A stretch of 64,000 nucleotides of DNA, from positions 62,001-126,000 of the forward strand of contig NZ_CAKMTJ010000002.1 of the NCBI RefSeq assembly GCF_928392795.1. The letters are read 5' to 3'. The notes under the pieces are model-generated. The model was given only the letters and a program-made list of their open reading frames with translations. It ran no database searches and was not told the origin of the DNA. This document shows positions 34,790 to 43,490 of this stretch, piece after piece. Each line of letters starts with the position of its first letter. The first letter of the stretch is position 1. The translations under genes and the position numbers were made by a program. Source of the stretch: Rothia nasimurium. Its GTDB lineage: Bacteria > Actinomycetota > Actinomycetes > Actinomycetales > Micrococcaceae.

Positions 34790-34802
34790 CTGATTATATC
34801 AG
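34790..34802 (-). promoter_or_regulatory. TATAAT promoter element covered by a CTGAT-N3-ATCAG dyad
   Basis: On the minus strand a perfect TATAAT (34793-34798) lies about 30 nt before the nitrite reductase ATG and is centred in the dyad CTGAT-N3-ATCAG. No good -35 is visible at the proper distance, as expected for an activator-dependent or repressor-covered promoter. The regulator (NsrR- or FNR-like, for example) cannot be named from this site. Confidence 0.5.
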
Positions 34803-34825
34803 TGTGGTTTTACGATGAGATAGCT

Positions 34826-34930
34826 AAGCATTGGGCATACCTCTGCCTATCGACCCTCTTGCTCCTCGCCTGGGGGCTCGTCGCAATTCACGCCAGCCCC
34901 GGCCAATAGGCTTCGGTATGCCCAATGCTT
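34826..34930. repeat. Large inverted repeat carrying a REP-like core
   Basis: Perfect 16-bp arms (34826-34841 and 34915-34930), with a second inner pairing GCCTAT / ATAGGC. The middle holds a 27-nt core (34874-34900) that is nearly identical to 42963-42990. The core itself can fold, GGGGCT with AGCCCC. It lies between the divergent promoters of the nitrite reductase and the DUF456 gene. Confidence 0.7.
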
Positions 34931-34960
34931 GCTAGTAACCGCACCGGTAAACTGAACAGT

Positions 34961-35464
34961 ATGACCCTAGCTATCGTGATAACCCTTATATCCGCCCTGC
35001 TGATTGGCCTAGGCATCGTAGGTATTGTCTACCCTATTTTGCCCGGCTCCTTCGCAGTTCTCGGTGGCACCCTGCTGTGGGGGCTGACCCTGCGCGGGCC
35101 TGAGGGCTGGTGGCTACTGGGTTTAGGTCTACCCATCCTGCTTGCGGGTATGGCCGCCCAGGCTGTACTGACGGGCAAAACCCTCAAACAGCGGGCCATC
35201 CCTAACCGCTCAATCCTCTGGGGCGTGCTCGGCGCGGTCATTGGTATGTTCGTCATCCCCGTCGTTGGCCTCTTCGTTGGCTTTGCTCTTGCCCTGCTGC
35301 TGAGCGAGACCGTGCGCAACCAGGGCGATATCGCCACCTCCGCGGGAAGTACCCTGGCTGCCCTCAAATCGATGGGCATCGGCATTCTCATCGAACTAGC
35401 CGCCGCCCTGACCACCGGCACCATCTTCACGATCTGCGCCATCATCTACTTCATCACCGCCTAG
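34961..35464 (+). CDS. DUF456 family membrane protein
   Basis: 167 aa with four hydrophobic segments and the DUF456 hallmark GIVYPILPGSFAVLGGTLLWGL near the N-terminus; GAVIGMFVIPVVGLFVGFALALLLSE is the second conserved block. Function unknown; members are inner-membrane proteins widely found in bacteria. ATG 34961 is preceded after 7 nt by TAAACT (34948-34953), indicating a leaderless transcript; the upstream in-frame start at 34925 falls in the inverted repeat and is rejected. Single gene. Confidence 0.8.
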   Translation: MTLAIVITLISALLIGLGIVGIVYPILPGSFAVLGGTLLWGLTLRGPEGWWLLGLGLPILLAGMAAQAVLTGKTLKQRAIPNRSILWGVLGAVIGMFVIPVVGLFVGFALALLLSETVRNQGDIATSAGSTLAALKSMGIGILIELAAALTTGTIFTICAIIYFITA

Positions 35465-35484
35465 GTACACCCCGGTGCCCGCAT

Positions 35485-36639
35485 CTATTGAGTGAGAAGG
35501 TCGGTTATTTGCGCTAGGACCTCGGTTGGGGGAGCGCTCAGGTCGATACCGCGAACATGAATCCGTTTGCCCACCTCAGTCGTCAACACCTCGGGTTCTG
35601 CGTGTTCACCATAGATAAGGGTGACATCCTCCAGTTTCAGGGTGTCAGCGTAGGCGTTGAGCTGGTAGATATCGCTGAGTGTGGGATTAGCCCGCTTGTA
35701 TTTCGTGTCCATCGCAAATCGGATCCTGTGGTGGTTCTTTACGATGATATCGGGGCGGATGTTTCGCCTTTCACCCGTGTCACTACTCACAAACGGAGTG
35801 GAAAGTTGACCTTGCACCATAAAATCTGAGGTCTGCTGTTGGAGAGCTTTGACCACGAAGCCTTCAAAGAGCTGAGGCATATTCAGAAGAAACCCTCGGG
35901 CAGGAATACTCCCTAGGGCGGTGTCGATACCTCGATGGCTAAGAAAGATACCGGCAAGATTAAGCGCTTTTTGATAAGACGCAGTGAGTCTTGCCCCCTG
36001 GTAAGCGGGCAGAGGCTGACCCGGGTGAAGAGGGGCTACCCCGATAAAGCGTGACAGGAGAGCACGAATTCGTGGCAGAAGCTGCACAGCCCCGTCATCA
36101 TGAGGCACTAACATTTCTGCTTCAATGAGGGCAGAGAGCAGAATACGGTTCTCAGATATATTGTTGCTGTACTCGTCGAATGAGACCTCAAGAGGGTAAA
36201 GCATGCCATGATGGCGGCTGAACTGTTCTGCGGTTCTTATCCTGCCACGGAGATAGGGTAAGGACTCTTCGGCGTGCCAGTAGCCACTGATGAGCCCCTG
36301 ACGAGTAGCGTCTTCAATGAGGGTGCATAAAAGGCTTATCATGGCTGAGGTCAATGTCTGCCCTTCAAGGGCTACCTCCTCGGGGCGCCAGTCAATACCG
36401 GTAGATGAGTAATCGAGCATCCAGAGCAGGGATCGTATGGGGAGCTTGGGCTCAATATGAATGACAAGGTTATCAACAGCCACGATTCCAGCTACATTCT
36501 CGACCTGTAAGTCGTAGGTTCCTGGAACATAGCTGGGCTGTACGGAGGCAATTTTCTGGTCGATGAGCCAGCGAGCCTGGGGCGTTGAGAGTTCAACAGC
36601 CCGGTGGGCTCCTGCTTCTTTGAGCTTGAGGGAACGCAT
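35485..36639 (-). CDS. mcrC: McrC-like nuclease subunit of the second McrBC system
   Basis: 384 aa. The N-terminal part matches the McrC family (LKLKEAGAHRAVELS, VAGIVAVDNLVIHIEPKLPI, WRPEEVALEGQTL). The C-terminal nuclease core has RPDIIVKNHHRIRFAMDTKYK, a PD-(D/E)XK motif, followed by SDIYQLNAYAD. It works with the AAA+ GTPase encoded 7 bp upstream on the same strand to cleave modified DNA. The short N-terminus and different sequence show that it is not a recent copy of the McrC-like gene at 13.1 kb. The GC content is lower than that of the surrounding housekeeping genes, which suggests acquisition. Confidence 0.9.
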   Translation of the reverse strand: MRSLKLKEAGAHRAVELSTPQARWLIDQKIASVQPSYVPGTYDLQVENVAGIVAVDNLVIHIEPKLPIRSLLWMLDYSSTGIDWRPEEVALEGQTLTSAMISLLCTLIEDATRQGLISGYWHAEESLPYLRGRIRTAEQFSRHHGMLYPLEVSFDEYSNNISENRILLSALIEAEMLVPHDDGAVQLLPRIRALLSRFIGVAPLHPGQPLPAYQGARLTASYQKALNLAGIFLSHRGIDTALGSIPARGFLLNMPQLFEGFVVKALQQQTSDFMVQGQLSTPFVSSDTGERRNIRPDIIVKNHHRIRFAMDTKYKRANPTLSDIYQLNAYADTLKLEDVTLIYGEHAEPEVLTTEVGKRIHVRGIDLSAPPTEVLAQITDLLTQ

Positions 36640-36646
36640 AGGTTTT

Positions 36647-38356
36647 TTACTGAGCTAGTTCAGAGAGAATGGTGTTTAACGCAAAGCGTTCCCGGGTGCC
36701 GGTCTGCCCGTAGAAGTATTCGTCCAGAAGTGGCAGAATCTCTGAGTCCCAAATAAGTTTGAGTCCTTCTTCGGTAAAGGCCTCCTTACGCATGAAGTAC
36801 GACGGACCAACTTTAAGATCTGGGTTGGGGATTCGCCGGTTGAGTTCTTTCCACGCATCAAGGACAGCACCTGAAAGGTTTTGCTTGCGAGCCCACAGCT
36901 CAAGGACGTTGGCTGTCGGCTCTTGTTCTGGGTGGAGATTGAAGAATGCAAATCGGCGGCGCATGGCTGAATCAACGAGAGCGATTGACCGGTCTGCGGT
37001 GTTCATCGTGCCAATGATGTAGAGATTAGCTGGTAGCGAGAACTGGTCTTGGGAGTACATGAGGTCTACGGCGTGGTCACGGTATTCCAAGAGAAAGTAG
37101 AGTTCACCGAAGATACGTGCTAAATTACCTCGATTGATTTCGTCGATAATAAGGAAGAAATTTTGGTCAGGTTGCTCAGCCGCGGCTTCGGCTAGTTGCC
37201 TTAAAGGTCCCTGCCGTAACTGTAGTGAAGTGGTGCCACTGACATGGTCGAGTACTGGGCGGAAGCCTTCAAAAAAGTCTTCATAGGTGTAGGCCGGGTG
37301 AAACTGAACGAGTTTGACTCGGTTTTCAGCCCCGGCGAGAATTCGTGCAAGACGACGCGCCAGATATGTTTTACCGGTACCCGGTGGGCCTTGCAAAATC
37401 ACCTGATGGCGCTGGCCAAGTACACTGATAAAGCGATCAAGCCACTGCTGGGAGACGTTGAGGTTGTTCGCAGTTTTGTCGGGCAGCATGAGTTCTGGAG
37501 TTGGTTCTATGGCTTCACCACTCATATCGGTGGTGTCTGTAGCTGATACTTGCTGATCGCTGGTATCGCTGCTTGCCTCGCCAGCCCACTCTTCGCTATC
37601 GAGGTAGAAGTGCCAGTCCTCAGAGCGACGTTCTTCAGCGATTCGCTGACGAATAAGGGCAGCCTGTCGTTGCCATGAGAGGTCTTGCTCATCGTCTTCG
37701 AGCTGACCTACAAAGTGTGTAGTGATTTTTCTGAGATGGTCAGTTGAAATAATTGGCTCAAAAAATTGTGGTGCTAGAAGGTAGCAGAGGGCTTTTTGAA
37801 ACCCCGCGTACCCCTTGCCTTCTACATCATCTACTAAGGAGTAGATAGTATTCTCAATTTCGTCTGGAGTTGAGAGCCGTCGTTGACGCTCCTCTAAGGA
37901 GAGGCGGCTAAAAGCTTGGCCGAACTGAATCGCAAAAACGAAGTGTCCCCACCGGTAGTTGTTGTATCCAAGACCTCCATTAAAAATGCCGGCTCGAAGT
38001 GTAGTTGTAATTTCTCGGGTTAAACCAACGGCAGGGTCGCAGCCGGCAAGTACAGAGTTAATATTCTCTAGCTTGCGCTCTTGACCAACGTTTCCAAGGG
38101 GGAGCATATCGAGAATATAAATTTCAGCAAATAGCTGCCGAGCTTGTGAAGTCACACCGCTGAGTTGAATGTTGATTTTACTTTCAAAAGATCCTCTGGT
38201 CTCATCCAAACTGAGAACATACGCATTGTAGAGCTCATCGAAATATTGAGGAATCCATATGCGCTCGCCGGTCAGAATCGACTGTTGACCGATGAGGGAA
38301 ATATCTTTGAACTGTTGGGCAAGGGCTTCTACTGCCTCATAATTCCCGTATGCCAT
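36647..38356 (-). CDS. mcrB: McrB-like AAA+ GTPase of the second McrBC system
   Basis: Motor protein, 569 aa. The AAA+ module spans about residues 310-560: Walker A LQGPPGTGKTYLARRL (~320), Walker B FFLIIDEINRGNLARIFGE (~405), sensor IIGTMNTADRSIALVDSAMRRRF. Residues 1-~280 are an extended N-terminal region without a recognised methyl-DNA-binding domain; it contains GGLGYNNYRWGHFVFAIQFGQ and likely sets target specificity. AAGGAT precedes the ATG. Upstream DNA (38357-38530) is AT-rich. The pair mcrB-mcrC is a complete two-gene type IV restriction locus. Confidence 0.9.
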   Translation of the reverse strand: MAYGNYEAVEALAQQFKDISLIGQQSILTGERIWIPQYFDELYNAYVLSLDETRGSFESKINIQLSGVTSQARQLFAEIYILDMLPLGNVGQERKLENINSVLAGCDPAVGLTREITTTLRAGIFNGGLGYNNYRWGHFVFAIQFGQAFSRLSLEERQRRLSTPDEIENTIYSLVDDVEGKGYAGFQKALCYLLAPQFFEPIISTDHLRKITTHFVGQLEDDEQDLSWQRQAALIRQRIAEERRSEDWHFYLDSEEWAGEASSDTSDQQVSATDTTDMSGEAIEPTPELMLPDKTANNLNVSQQWLDRFISVLGQRHQVILQGPPGTGKTYLARRLARILAGAENRVKLVQFHPAYTYEDFFEGFRPVLDHVSGTTSLQLRQGPLRQLAEAAAEQPDQNFFLIIDEINRGNLARIFGELYFLLEYRDHAVDLMYSQDQFSLPANLYIIGTMNTADRSIALVDSAMRRRFAFFNLHPEQEPTANVLELWARKQNLSGAVLDAWKELNRRIPNPDLKVGPSYFMRKEAFTEEGLKLIWDSEILPLLDEYFYGQTGTRERFALNTILSELAQ

Positions 38357-38530
38357 GGATATCCTTTCGTCAGTATTGATATAAAGCTACCCTTCTTGAC
38401 GATGCAGAACTAGAACATCAAGTAATTTCTGGAAGAATTACTTCTCAAGATTCTGGAGAATATGTGAAAGCGCAGGTGGCGCTCAAACAGCCCACAGCCT
38501 CAGCGAAGCTACCCGGTAAACTATTGACCC

Positions 38531-39052
38531 GTGAAAACACTTCCTGCATCCCTACTCCTTGCCGCCACCGCCATCGTCCAGGCCCTCGGCATCTTCCGCT
38601 ACACCGAAGACACCATGGCTCTTTCCGGCCAAATCTTCTTCCCCGTCCTCTTTGCGCTTATGGCCATCTACATCACCTGGCGCAACACTGAGAACAACGG
38701 CGCCTTCCCCCTGGCTCACATCATCATTGCCGCCCTAGCTGTCGTTGCCCTGGGAGCCACCATCGCCGGATGGAGCGCCAGCCTCTACTACTTCTACCCC
38801 TCCTACTACGTCTTCTACGCAGCGCTGGCCCTGCTCGTGAGTGAACTAGCCCTGCGCATTGCCGCCCTGCCCAAGAAGCCCGCCGCTGAATCCTCCGAGA
38901 AGGTCGGCCGCCGCCTGCCCGGCCGCGCCAAGACTAAGCGCGGCACCAACCTGGTCGCCGTCCGCAAGACCGCAGACCAGGACGCCACCAGCCCCGCCCC
39001 TGCCCAGCAGACAGACACCGGCGCGGCGGCGTCCGCCCCCACCGAAAAGTAG
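38531..39052 (+). CDS. Small membrane protein with charged C-terminal tail
   Basis: Function unknown. Four TM helices (about residues 5-22, 30-50, 62-85, 90-112) precede a hydrophilic tail of 60 residues that is first basic (KVGRRLPGRAKTKRG) and then Ala/Pro/Thr-rich. A copy of the motif GGCGGCGTCCGCC (39025-39037) is translated in this tail as Ala-Ala-Ser-Ala. The GTG start is preceded after 8 nt by TAAACT, so the mRNA may be leaderless. The mannosyltransferase gene starts 6 bp after its stop, and the two are probably one transcription unit. Confidence 0.7.
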   Translation: MKTLPASLLLAATAIVQALGIFRYTEDTMALSGQIFFPVLFALMAIYITWRNTENNGAFPLAHIIIAALAVVALGATIAGWSASLYYFYPSYYVFYAALALLVSELALRIAALPKKPAAESSEKVGRRLPGRAKTKRGTNLVAVRKTADQDATSPAPAQQTDTGAAASAPTEK

Positions 39053-39058
39053 CCGCAG

Positions 39059-40336
39059 GTGCCCCTCTTTAGCCTCACCGATCGCCTACCCGCACGGAAC
39101 ATCATCTGGCCGGCCCTCACCGGCCTCTTCTTCGTAGCGGTCATGCAGTGGCACATCCGCCACTCCATGATCCTCAACGGCCAAGACTTCGAGGTCTACC
39201 GCACCGGCGCAGGCGTGGTCTTCGGCGACCTCTACCCCGGCAAAACCCTCTACAACTACTACCTCGAGGACGGGCAGCCCATCACCCTGCCCTTCACCTA
39301 CCCGCCCTTCGCGGTCATGGTCTTCGCCCCCTTCGCCTTCCTCCCCCTGTGGGCAGGCGCCGGGCTCATGACCCTGCTGGCCGTGCTTGCAGCCCTGTGG
39401 GTATCGGTGCTCATTCTCAACCACGCGCGCGCTCGCGGTATCACCGTTCCCGGGGAAGCCCTGCTGGGGAGCCGCTCACTGGTTGTGGTGCTGGCTACCT
39501 GCATCACCATGTTCAGCCCCTGGGACCGCGGTATTGGACTAGCTCAGATCAACGCCCTGATCCTGCTGCTGGTGCTCATTGACCTGCTGCGCCCGGCAAC
39601 CAGAGTACCCCGCGGCGTGCTCATCGGTCTTGCCGGTGGCATCAAGCTCACCCCGCTAGCCTTCGGCCTGATTTTGCTCATGCGCCGGGACATCAAGGGC
39701 GTGCTCACCCTGGGAGCCACCTTCGCAGCTACGGTTGCCGCCGGTTTCATCTTCATGCCAGCCACCGCCCGCGAGTTCTGGTTCTTTGCAATCTCAGACC
39801 CCTCCCGCGTAGGCAATATCGCTTATGTGGATAACATCTCCACCCTGGGCTGGCTCCTGCACCTGGGCCTGGTTGAGGGGCCGCTCCTGTCGGCCCTGCG
39901 CTACGGTCTTATCCTTGCCCTGCTGGTGGGTGTAGCCTACCTGATTCCGGTGCTGCACCGCCGCGGCATGGTGCTCTCCCAGATAGCCCTCAACGGGTTT
40001 CTCATGATGGCCATGTCGCCCATTTCTTGGTCCCACCACAACATCTGGCTACCCTTACTGATTGCCGCCTTCTGGCTGGACGCCTTCCCCACCTTCTTCA
40101 CCCTCGCCCCCCGCGCGGTACGCCTACTGGCCGGTGCCCTAACGATCATCGGCTTCGCCGGGCTCATCTACGGACCCATGCGCATTGGCATTCGCCTCGA
40201 CCCCACCACCCACAACCTCGACGAGCTCAGCAGAACTGCCCTGGCGGCGTCCTCTGCCCCCATCATCTGCCTCACCGCAGCGGTGCTGCTCTGGGTAGCG
40301 GTTGCGGTGCGCTACCGGCGGGCCCTGGCTGTCTAG
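39059..40336 (+). CDS. GT87-family polyprenyl-phosphate-mannose-dependent mannosyltransferase
   Basis: Integral membrane glycosyltransferase of the DUF2029/GT87 family, 425 aa, with about ten TM helices. The family signature is the first extracytoplasmic loop, GQDFEVYRTGA, with the probable catalytic Asp, followed by LPFTYPPFAVMVFAPFAFLP; further conserved parts are GLAQINALILLLVLIDLL and GLAGGIKLTPLAFGLILL. Members add alpha-1,2-mannose to lipomannan, phosphatidylinositol mannosides or related glycolipids of actinobacteria, using polyprenyl-phosphate-mannose outside the membrane. The GTG start follows GCAGGT only weakly. Exact acceptor unknown. Confidence 0.85.
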   Translation: MPLFSLTDRLPARNIIWPALTGLFFVAVMQWHIRHSMILNGQDFEVYRTGAGVVFGDLYPGKTLYNYYLEDGQPITLPFTYPPFAVMVFAPFAFLPLWAGAGLMTLLAVLAALWVSVLILNHARARGITVPGEALLGSRSLVVVLATCITMFSPWDRGIGLAQINALILLLVLIDLLRPATRVPRGVLIGLAGGIKLTPLAFGLILLMRRDIKGVLTLGATFAATVAAGFIFMPATAREFWFFAISDPSRVGNIAYVDNISTLGWLLHLGLVEGPLLSALRYGLILALLVGVAYLIPVLHRRGMVLSQIALNGFLMMAMSPISWSHHNIWLPLLIAAFWLDAFPTFFTLAPRAVRLLAGALTIIGFAGLIYGPMRIGIRLDPTTHNLDELSRTALAASSAPIICLTAAVLLWVAVAVRYRRALAV

Positions 40337-40413
40337 CGCCTCGGACCGGTTTATGACGCGGACGCCCGCCCTCCCCTTGCACGGGGTAGGGCGGGTTTCG
40401 CTAGGGTAGAGGC

Positions 40414-41562
40414 ATGAGCACTCCCAACGACCCGTACATTCCCTGGCAAACACCTGCCCACCACCCAGCGCAGGGTGCAGCACCCGGTGCCGCACCGGCG
40501 TCCGCCCACGTGCAGGAGCAGGTGCCCCACCCGCTTGCATCTCACCCCAACCCGGTACCCCTGCCGCCGGTCGGCTGGCGACCCGGCTACCGGCAAGAGA
40601 AGCAGGATCTGGGCTATCACCGGCTCTCCCACGCCGACCCTAAAGGTGCCTGGTGGAAGCCCCTGGTTGAAGCCGTCATCGGGGTACCGCTCTACCTGGT
40701 GCTCTCCCTGCTGTTGGTGGTTGCCTTCTCCTTTGTGCTCCTGCTGGGTCTTGACCCTGCCCTGCCCGCTGATCCCAGCTACCTCCTGCTTGCCGCAAGC
40801 TCAGAAATCCTTGAGCAAGATGCCCTGCGCAGCCCCGCTACCTTCGTCTTCCTTTTTGGGTCGGTAGCACTCATGTTCCCAGCTCTCTGGGGCGCCCGCC
40901 TGATTCTGGGGCCCAAGCCCTGGGGGCTGATTCACTCGGTCGCCGGGCGTATGCGCTGGGGCTGGCTGGCAACCTGCTGTGGTCTAGCGGCTCTGCTCGT
41001 TGTGGTTCTGCCCCTGGCCTTCGATCTTGCTGTGGGAGCCCGCTATATTCCCAGCACCAGCCTACCTACCGGCGGCCTGATCGCCATGCTGGTGGCCATT
41101 ATCCTGGTCGTACCGGTGCAGGCCTACGCCGAAGAGCTGGTCTTCCGCGGCTACCTCATGCAGACTATCGGCCGCTGGCTCAAACACCCGGCCTGGGCAA
41201 TTATTATCCCCGCCCCGCTCTTTATGCTGGGGCACCTCTACGACCTGTGGGGCCAGCTTTCCGTGCTGGTCATGGGCCTGGCTGCCGGGTACATTACCTG
41301 GCGCACCGGCGGGCTCGAAGCGGCTATTGCTCTGCACGTGGTGAATAACCTGCTGGCTATGAGCTTTGGTGTGCTGGGCATGGCTGACCCCTTCCTGCAG
41401 CAGGGCTCTACCGTGGGCATGTTTATCTCGGCACTGGTATCGAACGGCCTATTCGTGCTGGTAGTTATCTGGGTGGCCCGTAAGAAGGGCATAGAACGCA
41501 CCCGTACCGCCCAGGTATGGGTCAAGGGCGGCCACCCTGAGGGCGCACAGCCTGTCCGGTAA
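40414..41562 (+). CDS. CPBP family intramembrane metalloprotease
   Basis: Abi/CAAX-protease-like membrane enzyme, 382 aa. The first ~75 residues are proline-rich and cytoplasmic. Around eight TM helices follow. The catalytic motifs are YAEELVFRGYLMQ (EExxxR), the helix with FMLGH, and HVVNNLLAM (HxxxN/B). Such proteases process prenylated proteins or peptide precursors, and in Gram-positive bacteria many give bacteriocin self-immunity; the substrate here is unknown. A TAGGGT box just before ATG 40414 suggests a leaderless mRNA. A GGCGTCCGC motif copy lies in the proline-rich part. Confidence 0.85.
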   Translation: MSTPNDPYIPWQTPAHHPAQGAAPGAAPASAHVQEQVPHPLASHPNPVPLPPVGWRPGYRQEKQDLGYHRLSHADPKGAWWKPLVEAVIGVPLYLVLSLLLVVAFSFVLLLGLDPALPADPSYLLLAASSEILEQDALRSPATFVFLFGSVALMFPALWGARLILGPKPWGLIHSVAGRMRWGWLATCCGLAALLVVVLPLAFDLAVGARYIPSTSLPTGGLIAMLVAIILVVPVQAYAEELVFRGYLMQTIGRWLKHPAWAIIIPAPLFMLGHLYDLWGQLSVLVMGLAAGYITWRTGGLEAAIALHVVNNLLAMSFGVLGMADPFLQQGSTVGMFISALVSNGLFVLVVIWVARKKGIERTRTAQVWVKGGHPEGAQPVR

Positions 41563-41572
41563 AATGTGGTCT

Positions 41573-42877
41573 ATGACTCTTTCACAGACTTTCGATGCCC
41601 GAGCCAATATTGATGATTTAGCTGCCTTTGTGACCGCCTCCCCCACCTCCTTCCACGCAGCGGCTGAAGCTGCCCGCCGCCTGACCGCAGCCGGCTTCAC
41701 CGAGCTGAGTGAGCAGGACGCCTGGGGCAGCTCAGCTGCGACCGGCAAGCACTTCGTGGTGCGCGATGGTGCCATCATCGCCTGGGCCGGTAGTGCTCAG
41801 CATGAGAGCTACCGGGTGCTGGGGGCTCACACCGATTCCCCCGGCTTCAAGGTCAAGCCCAAGTCCTCGGTGCGCACCCTGACCTGGAACCAGGTGGGGG
41901 TCGAAGTCTACGGCGGGCCCCTGCTCAACTCCTGGCTGGACCGCGAACTGCGCCTAGCCGGGCGTCTCACCGTCCTGGTCGACGGGGTACTCGAAACCCG
42001 TCTGGTCGCCACCGGGCCGATTGCCCGCGTCCCCCAGCTCGCCATCCATCTGGACCGCGCCGCCAACGAGGGCCTCAAACTCGACAAGCAGGGCAACCTC
42101 TACCCCGTCTGGGGCTTCGGCGACTCCACCGGCGACGTGCTCGCCTACCTGGCCGAACGCGCCGAGGGTGGGGCCGTTGACCCCGAAAGCATCGTGGGCT
42201 ATGACCTCATGTTCGCCGACGCCGCCGAACCCCGCGTCTTCGGTGAGAACGACGAGCTCTTTGCGTCGGGCCGCCTGGACAACCTCAGCTCCGTCCACGC
42301 CGGCATCACCGCCCTGATCCGCTACGCCGAGGCCGGGGTAGAATCGGCTCAGACCGCCGTGCTCGCCGCCTTTGATCACGAAGAAATCGGCTCAGAATCG
42401 CGTTCCGGGGCCGCTGGGCCCTTCCTTGAGGACGTCCTGGTTCGGCTCTCCGAAGCCCGCGGCGAGTCCGCTGAAGCCTACCGCCGCTCCATCTCTGAGT
42501 CGGTCTGTCTCTCCTCGGATGCTGGCCACCTGGTGCACCCCAACTACGCCGGGCACCATGACCCGACCGTCCGCCCCGTGCCCGGCGGCGGGCCCCTGCT
42601 CAAAATCAACGCCAACCAGCGCTACGCCACCGACGCCGTCGGCGCCGGAATCTTCGCCCAGGCATGCGCCCTAGCCGAGGTACCCTACCAGGAGTTCGTC
42701 TCCAACAACAATGTGCCCTGCGGTTCCACTATCGGTCCCATCACCGCCACCCGCCTGGGTATGCGCACCGTGGACGTCGGCGTCGGCCTGCTCTCCATGC
42801 ACTCGGCCCGCGAACTCACCACCGTAGCCGACATGGCCCACCTGACCCGCGCGATTGAGGGGTTCTACCGGGTCTAA
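41573..42877 (+). CDS. M18 family aminopeptidase
   Basis: Zinc aminopeptidase that removes N-terminal residues from peptides, preferring acidic ones (ApeB/Lap4 group), 434 aa. Metal ligands and catalytic residues are in LGAHTDSPGFKVKP, GRLDNLSSVHAG, AAFDHEEIGSES, and near the end CGSTIGPITATRLGMRTVDVG and SMHSARE. The stretch VHPNYAGHHDPTVRPV is also typical. ATG 41573 is chosen since TAAAAT (41560-41565) lies 7 nt before it; an ATG nine bases earlier overlaps this box. Cytoplasmic; single gene, followed by a hairpin. Confidence 0.92.
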   Translation: MTLSQTFDARANIDDLAAFVTASPTSFHAAAEAARRLTAAGFTELSEQDAWGSSAATGKHFVVRDGAIIAWAGSAQHESYRVLGAHTDSPGFKVKPKSSVRTLTWNQVGVEVYGGPLLNSWLDRELRLAGRLTVLVDGVLETRLVATGPIARVPQLAIHLDRAANEGLKLDKQGNLYPVWGFGDSTGDVLAYLAERAEGGAVDPESIVGYDLMFADAAEPRVFGENDELFASGRLDNLSSVHAGITALIRYAEAGVESAQTAVLAAFDHEEIGSESRSGAAGPFLEDVLVRLSEARGESAEAYRRSISESVCLSSDAGHLVHPNYAGHHDPTVRPVPGGGPLLKINANQRYATDAVGAGIFAQACALAEVPYQEFVSNNNVPCGSTIGPITATRLGMRTVDVGVGLLSMHSARELTTVADMAHLTRAIEGFYRV

Positions 42878-42896
42878 CGCGGAAAGAAGCGACGAA

Positions 42897-42941
42897 GGTT
42901 GCGGGCCGAGGGGGCAGGCAGAGGTGCCTAGGCCCGCAACC
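42897..42941. terminator. Hairpin after the M18 aminopeptidase gene
   Basis: Perfect 11-bp stem (42897-42907 with 42931-42941), an inner AGGCA / TGCCT stem, and outer partial pairing of GAAAGAA with TTCTTTC. It starts 20 bp after the stop codon. T-run on the right is short. Confidence 0.6.
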
Positions 42942-42954
42942 ATTCTTTCGCCTC

Positions 42955-42990
42955 GCCCTGGAGGGCTCGTCGAAATTCATCGCCAGCCCC
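42955..42990. repeat. REP-like intergenic repeat, second copy
   Basis: The segment 42963-42990 matches 34874-34900 in 26 of 28 aligned positions. A GCCC-TGGA-GGGC hairpin (42955-42966) precedes it and overlaps it slightly. It lies between the M18 gene and the small acetyltransferase. The remaining gap up to 43056 shows nothing else. Confidence 0.65.
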
Positions 42991-43056
42991 GATCCACGCG
43001 GGCCGACGGCACTCCGCCTGCCCCTCGCGCCTGGCCAGTTCTGAAGGGGCTAAGTT

Positions 43057-43422
43057 TTAGCCACGCATAGCCTGTGCCAAAAAGCGCAGGTGGGCAGGTT
43101 CGGGCTTGCGGGTCTTCTCGGCATAGTCGGGGTGCTTCTCCAACCAGGCCTTGATGTAGGGGCAGACAATGACCGGCTCGTACCCGGCCTCAATGGCCTG
43201 GTCCAGGGCGCTTTTGACGAGCTTGGAGGCCAGCCCGTGCCCGCCGAATTCCTCCTTGACCACGGTGTGGGGGAAGATACGCTGGCTGCCCCCGCCCTCG
43301 GTGTAGGTGAAGAACTCGGTGAAGCCCGCCGGACTGCCGGAGCTATCGGCAAAAATCTCGTAGGCGCCGCGGCCACTTTCTTCGCGTTCGGTAATAACTG
43401 GGTTTTCAAGGGTTGCGTTCAT
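43057..43422 (-). CDS. Small GNAT-like N-acetyltransferase (COG2388 type)
   Basis: 121 aa. Pattern of the small NATD1/YjdJ-like acetyltransferases: YEIFADSSGSPAGFTEFFTY, IFPHTVVKEEFGGHGLASKLVKSALDQA (acetyl-CoA loop GGHGLA) and VIVCPYIKAWLEKHPDYAE. Substrate unknown. GGAC and TTTC precede the ATG, with a weak AAAGGA as ribosome-binding site. It probably forms its own unit; the next minus-strand gene ends 69 bp upstream of its start... that gene begins at 43946 and reads toward it, so read-through is possible. Confidence 0.85.
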   Translation of the reverse strand: MNATLENPVITEREESGRGAYEIFADSSGSPAGFTEFFTYTEGGGSQRIFPHTVVKEEFGGHGLASKLVKSALDQAIEAGYEPVIVCPYIKAWLEKHPDYAEKTRKPEPAHLRFLAQAMRG

Positions 43423-43490
43423 GGGGAAGTCCTTTCATCGGGTTTACCTACCTCAACACTTTGCCTGATCAGGTATTCCCGGGCGGGTGG

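Noticed and set aside
34925..34960. Upstream start for the DUF456 gene
   Set aside because: The extension falls inside the inverted repeat and across the -10 box TAAACT.
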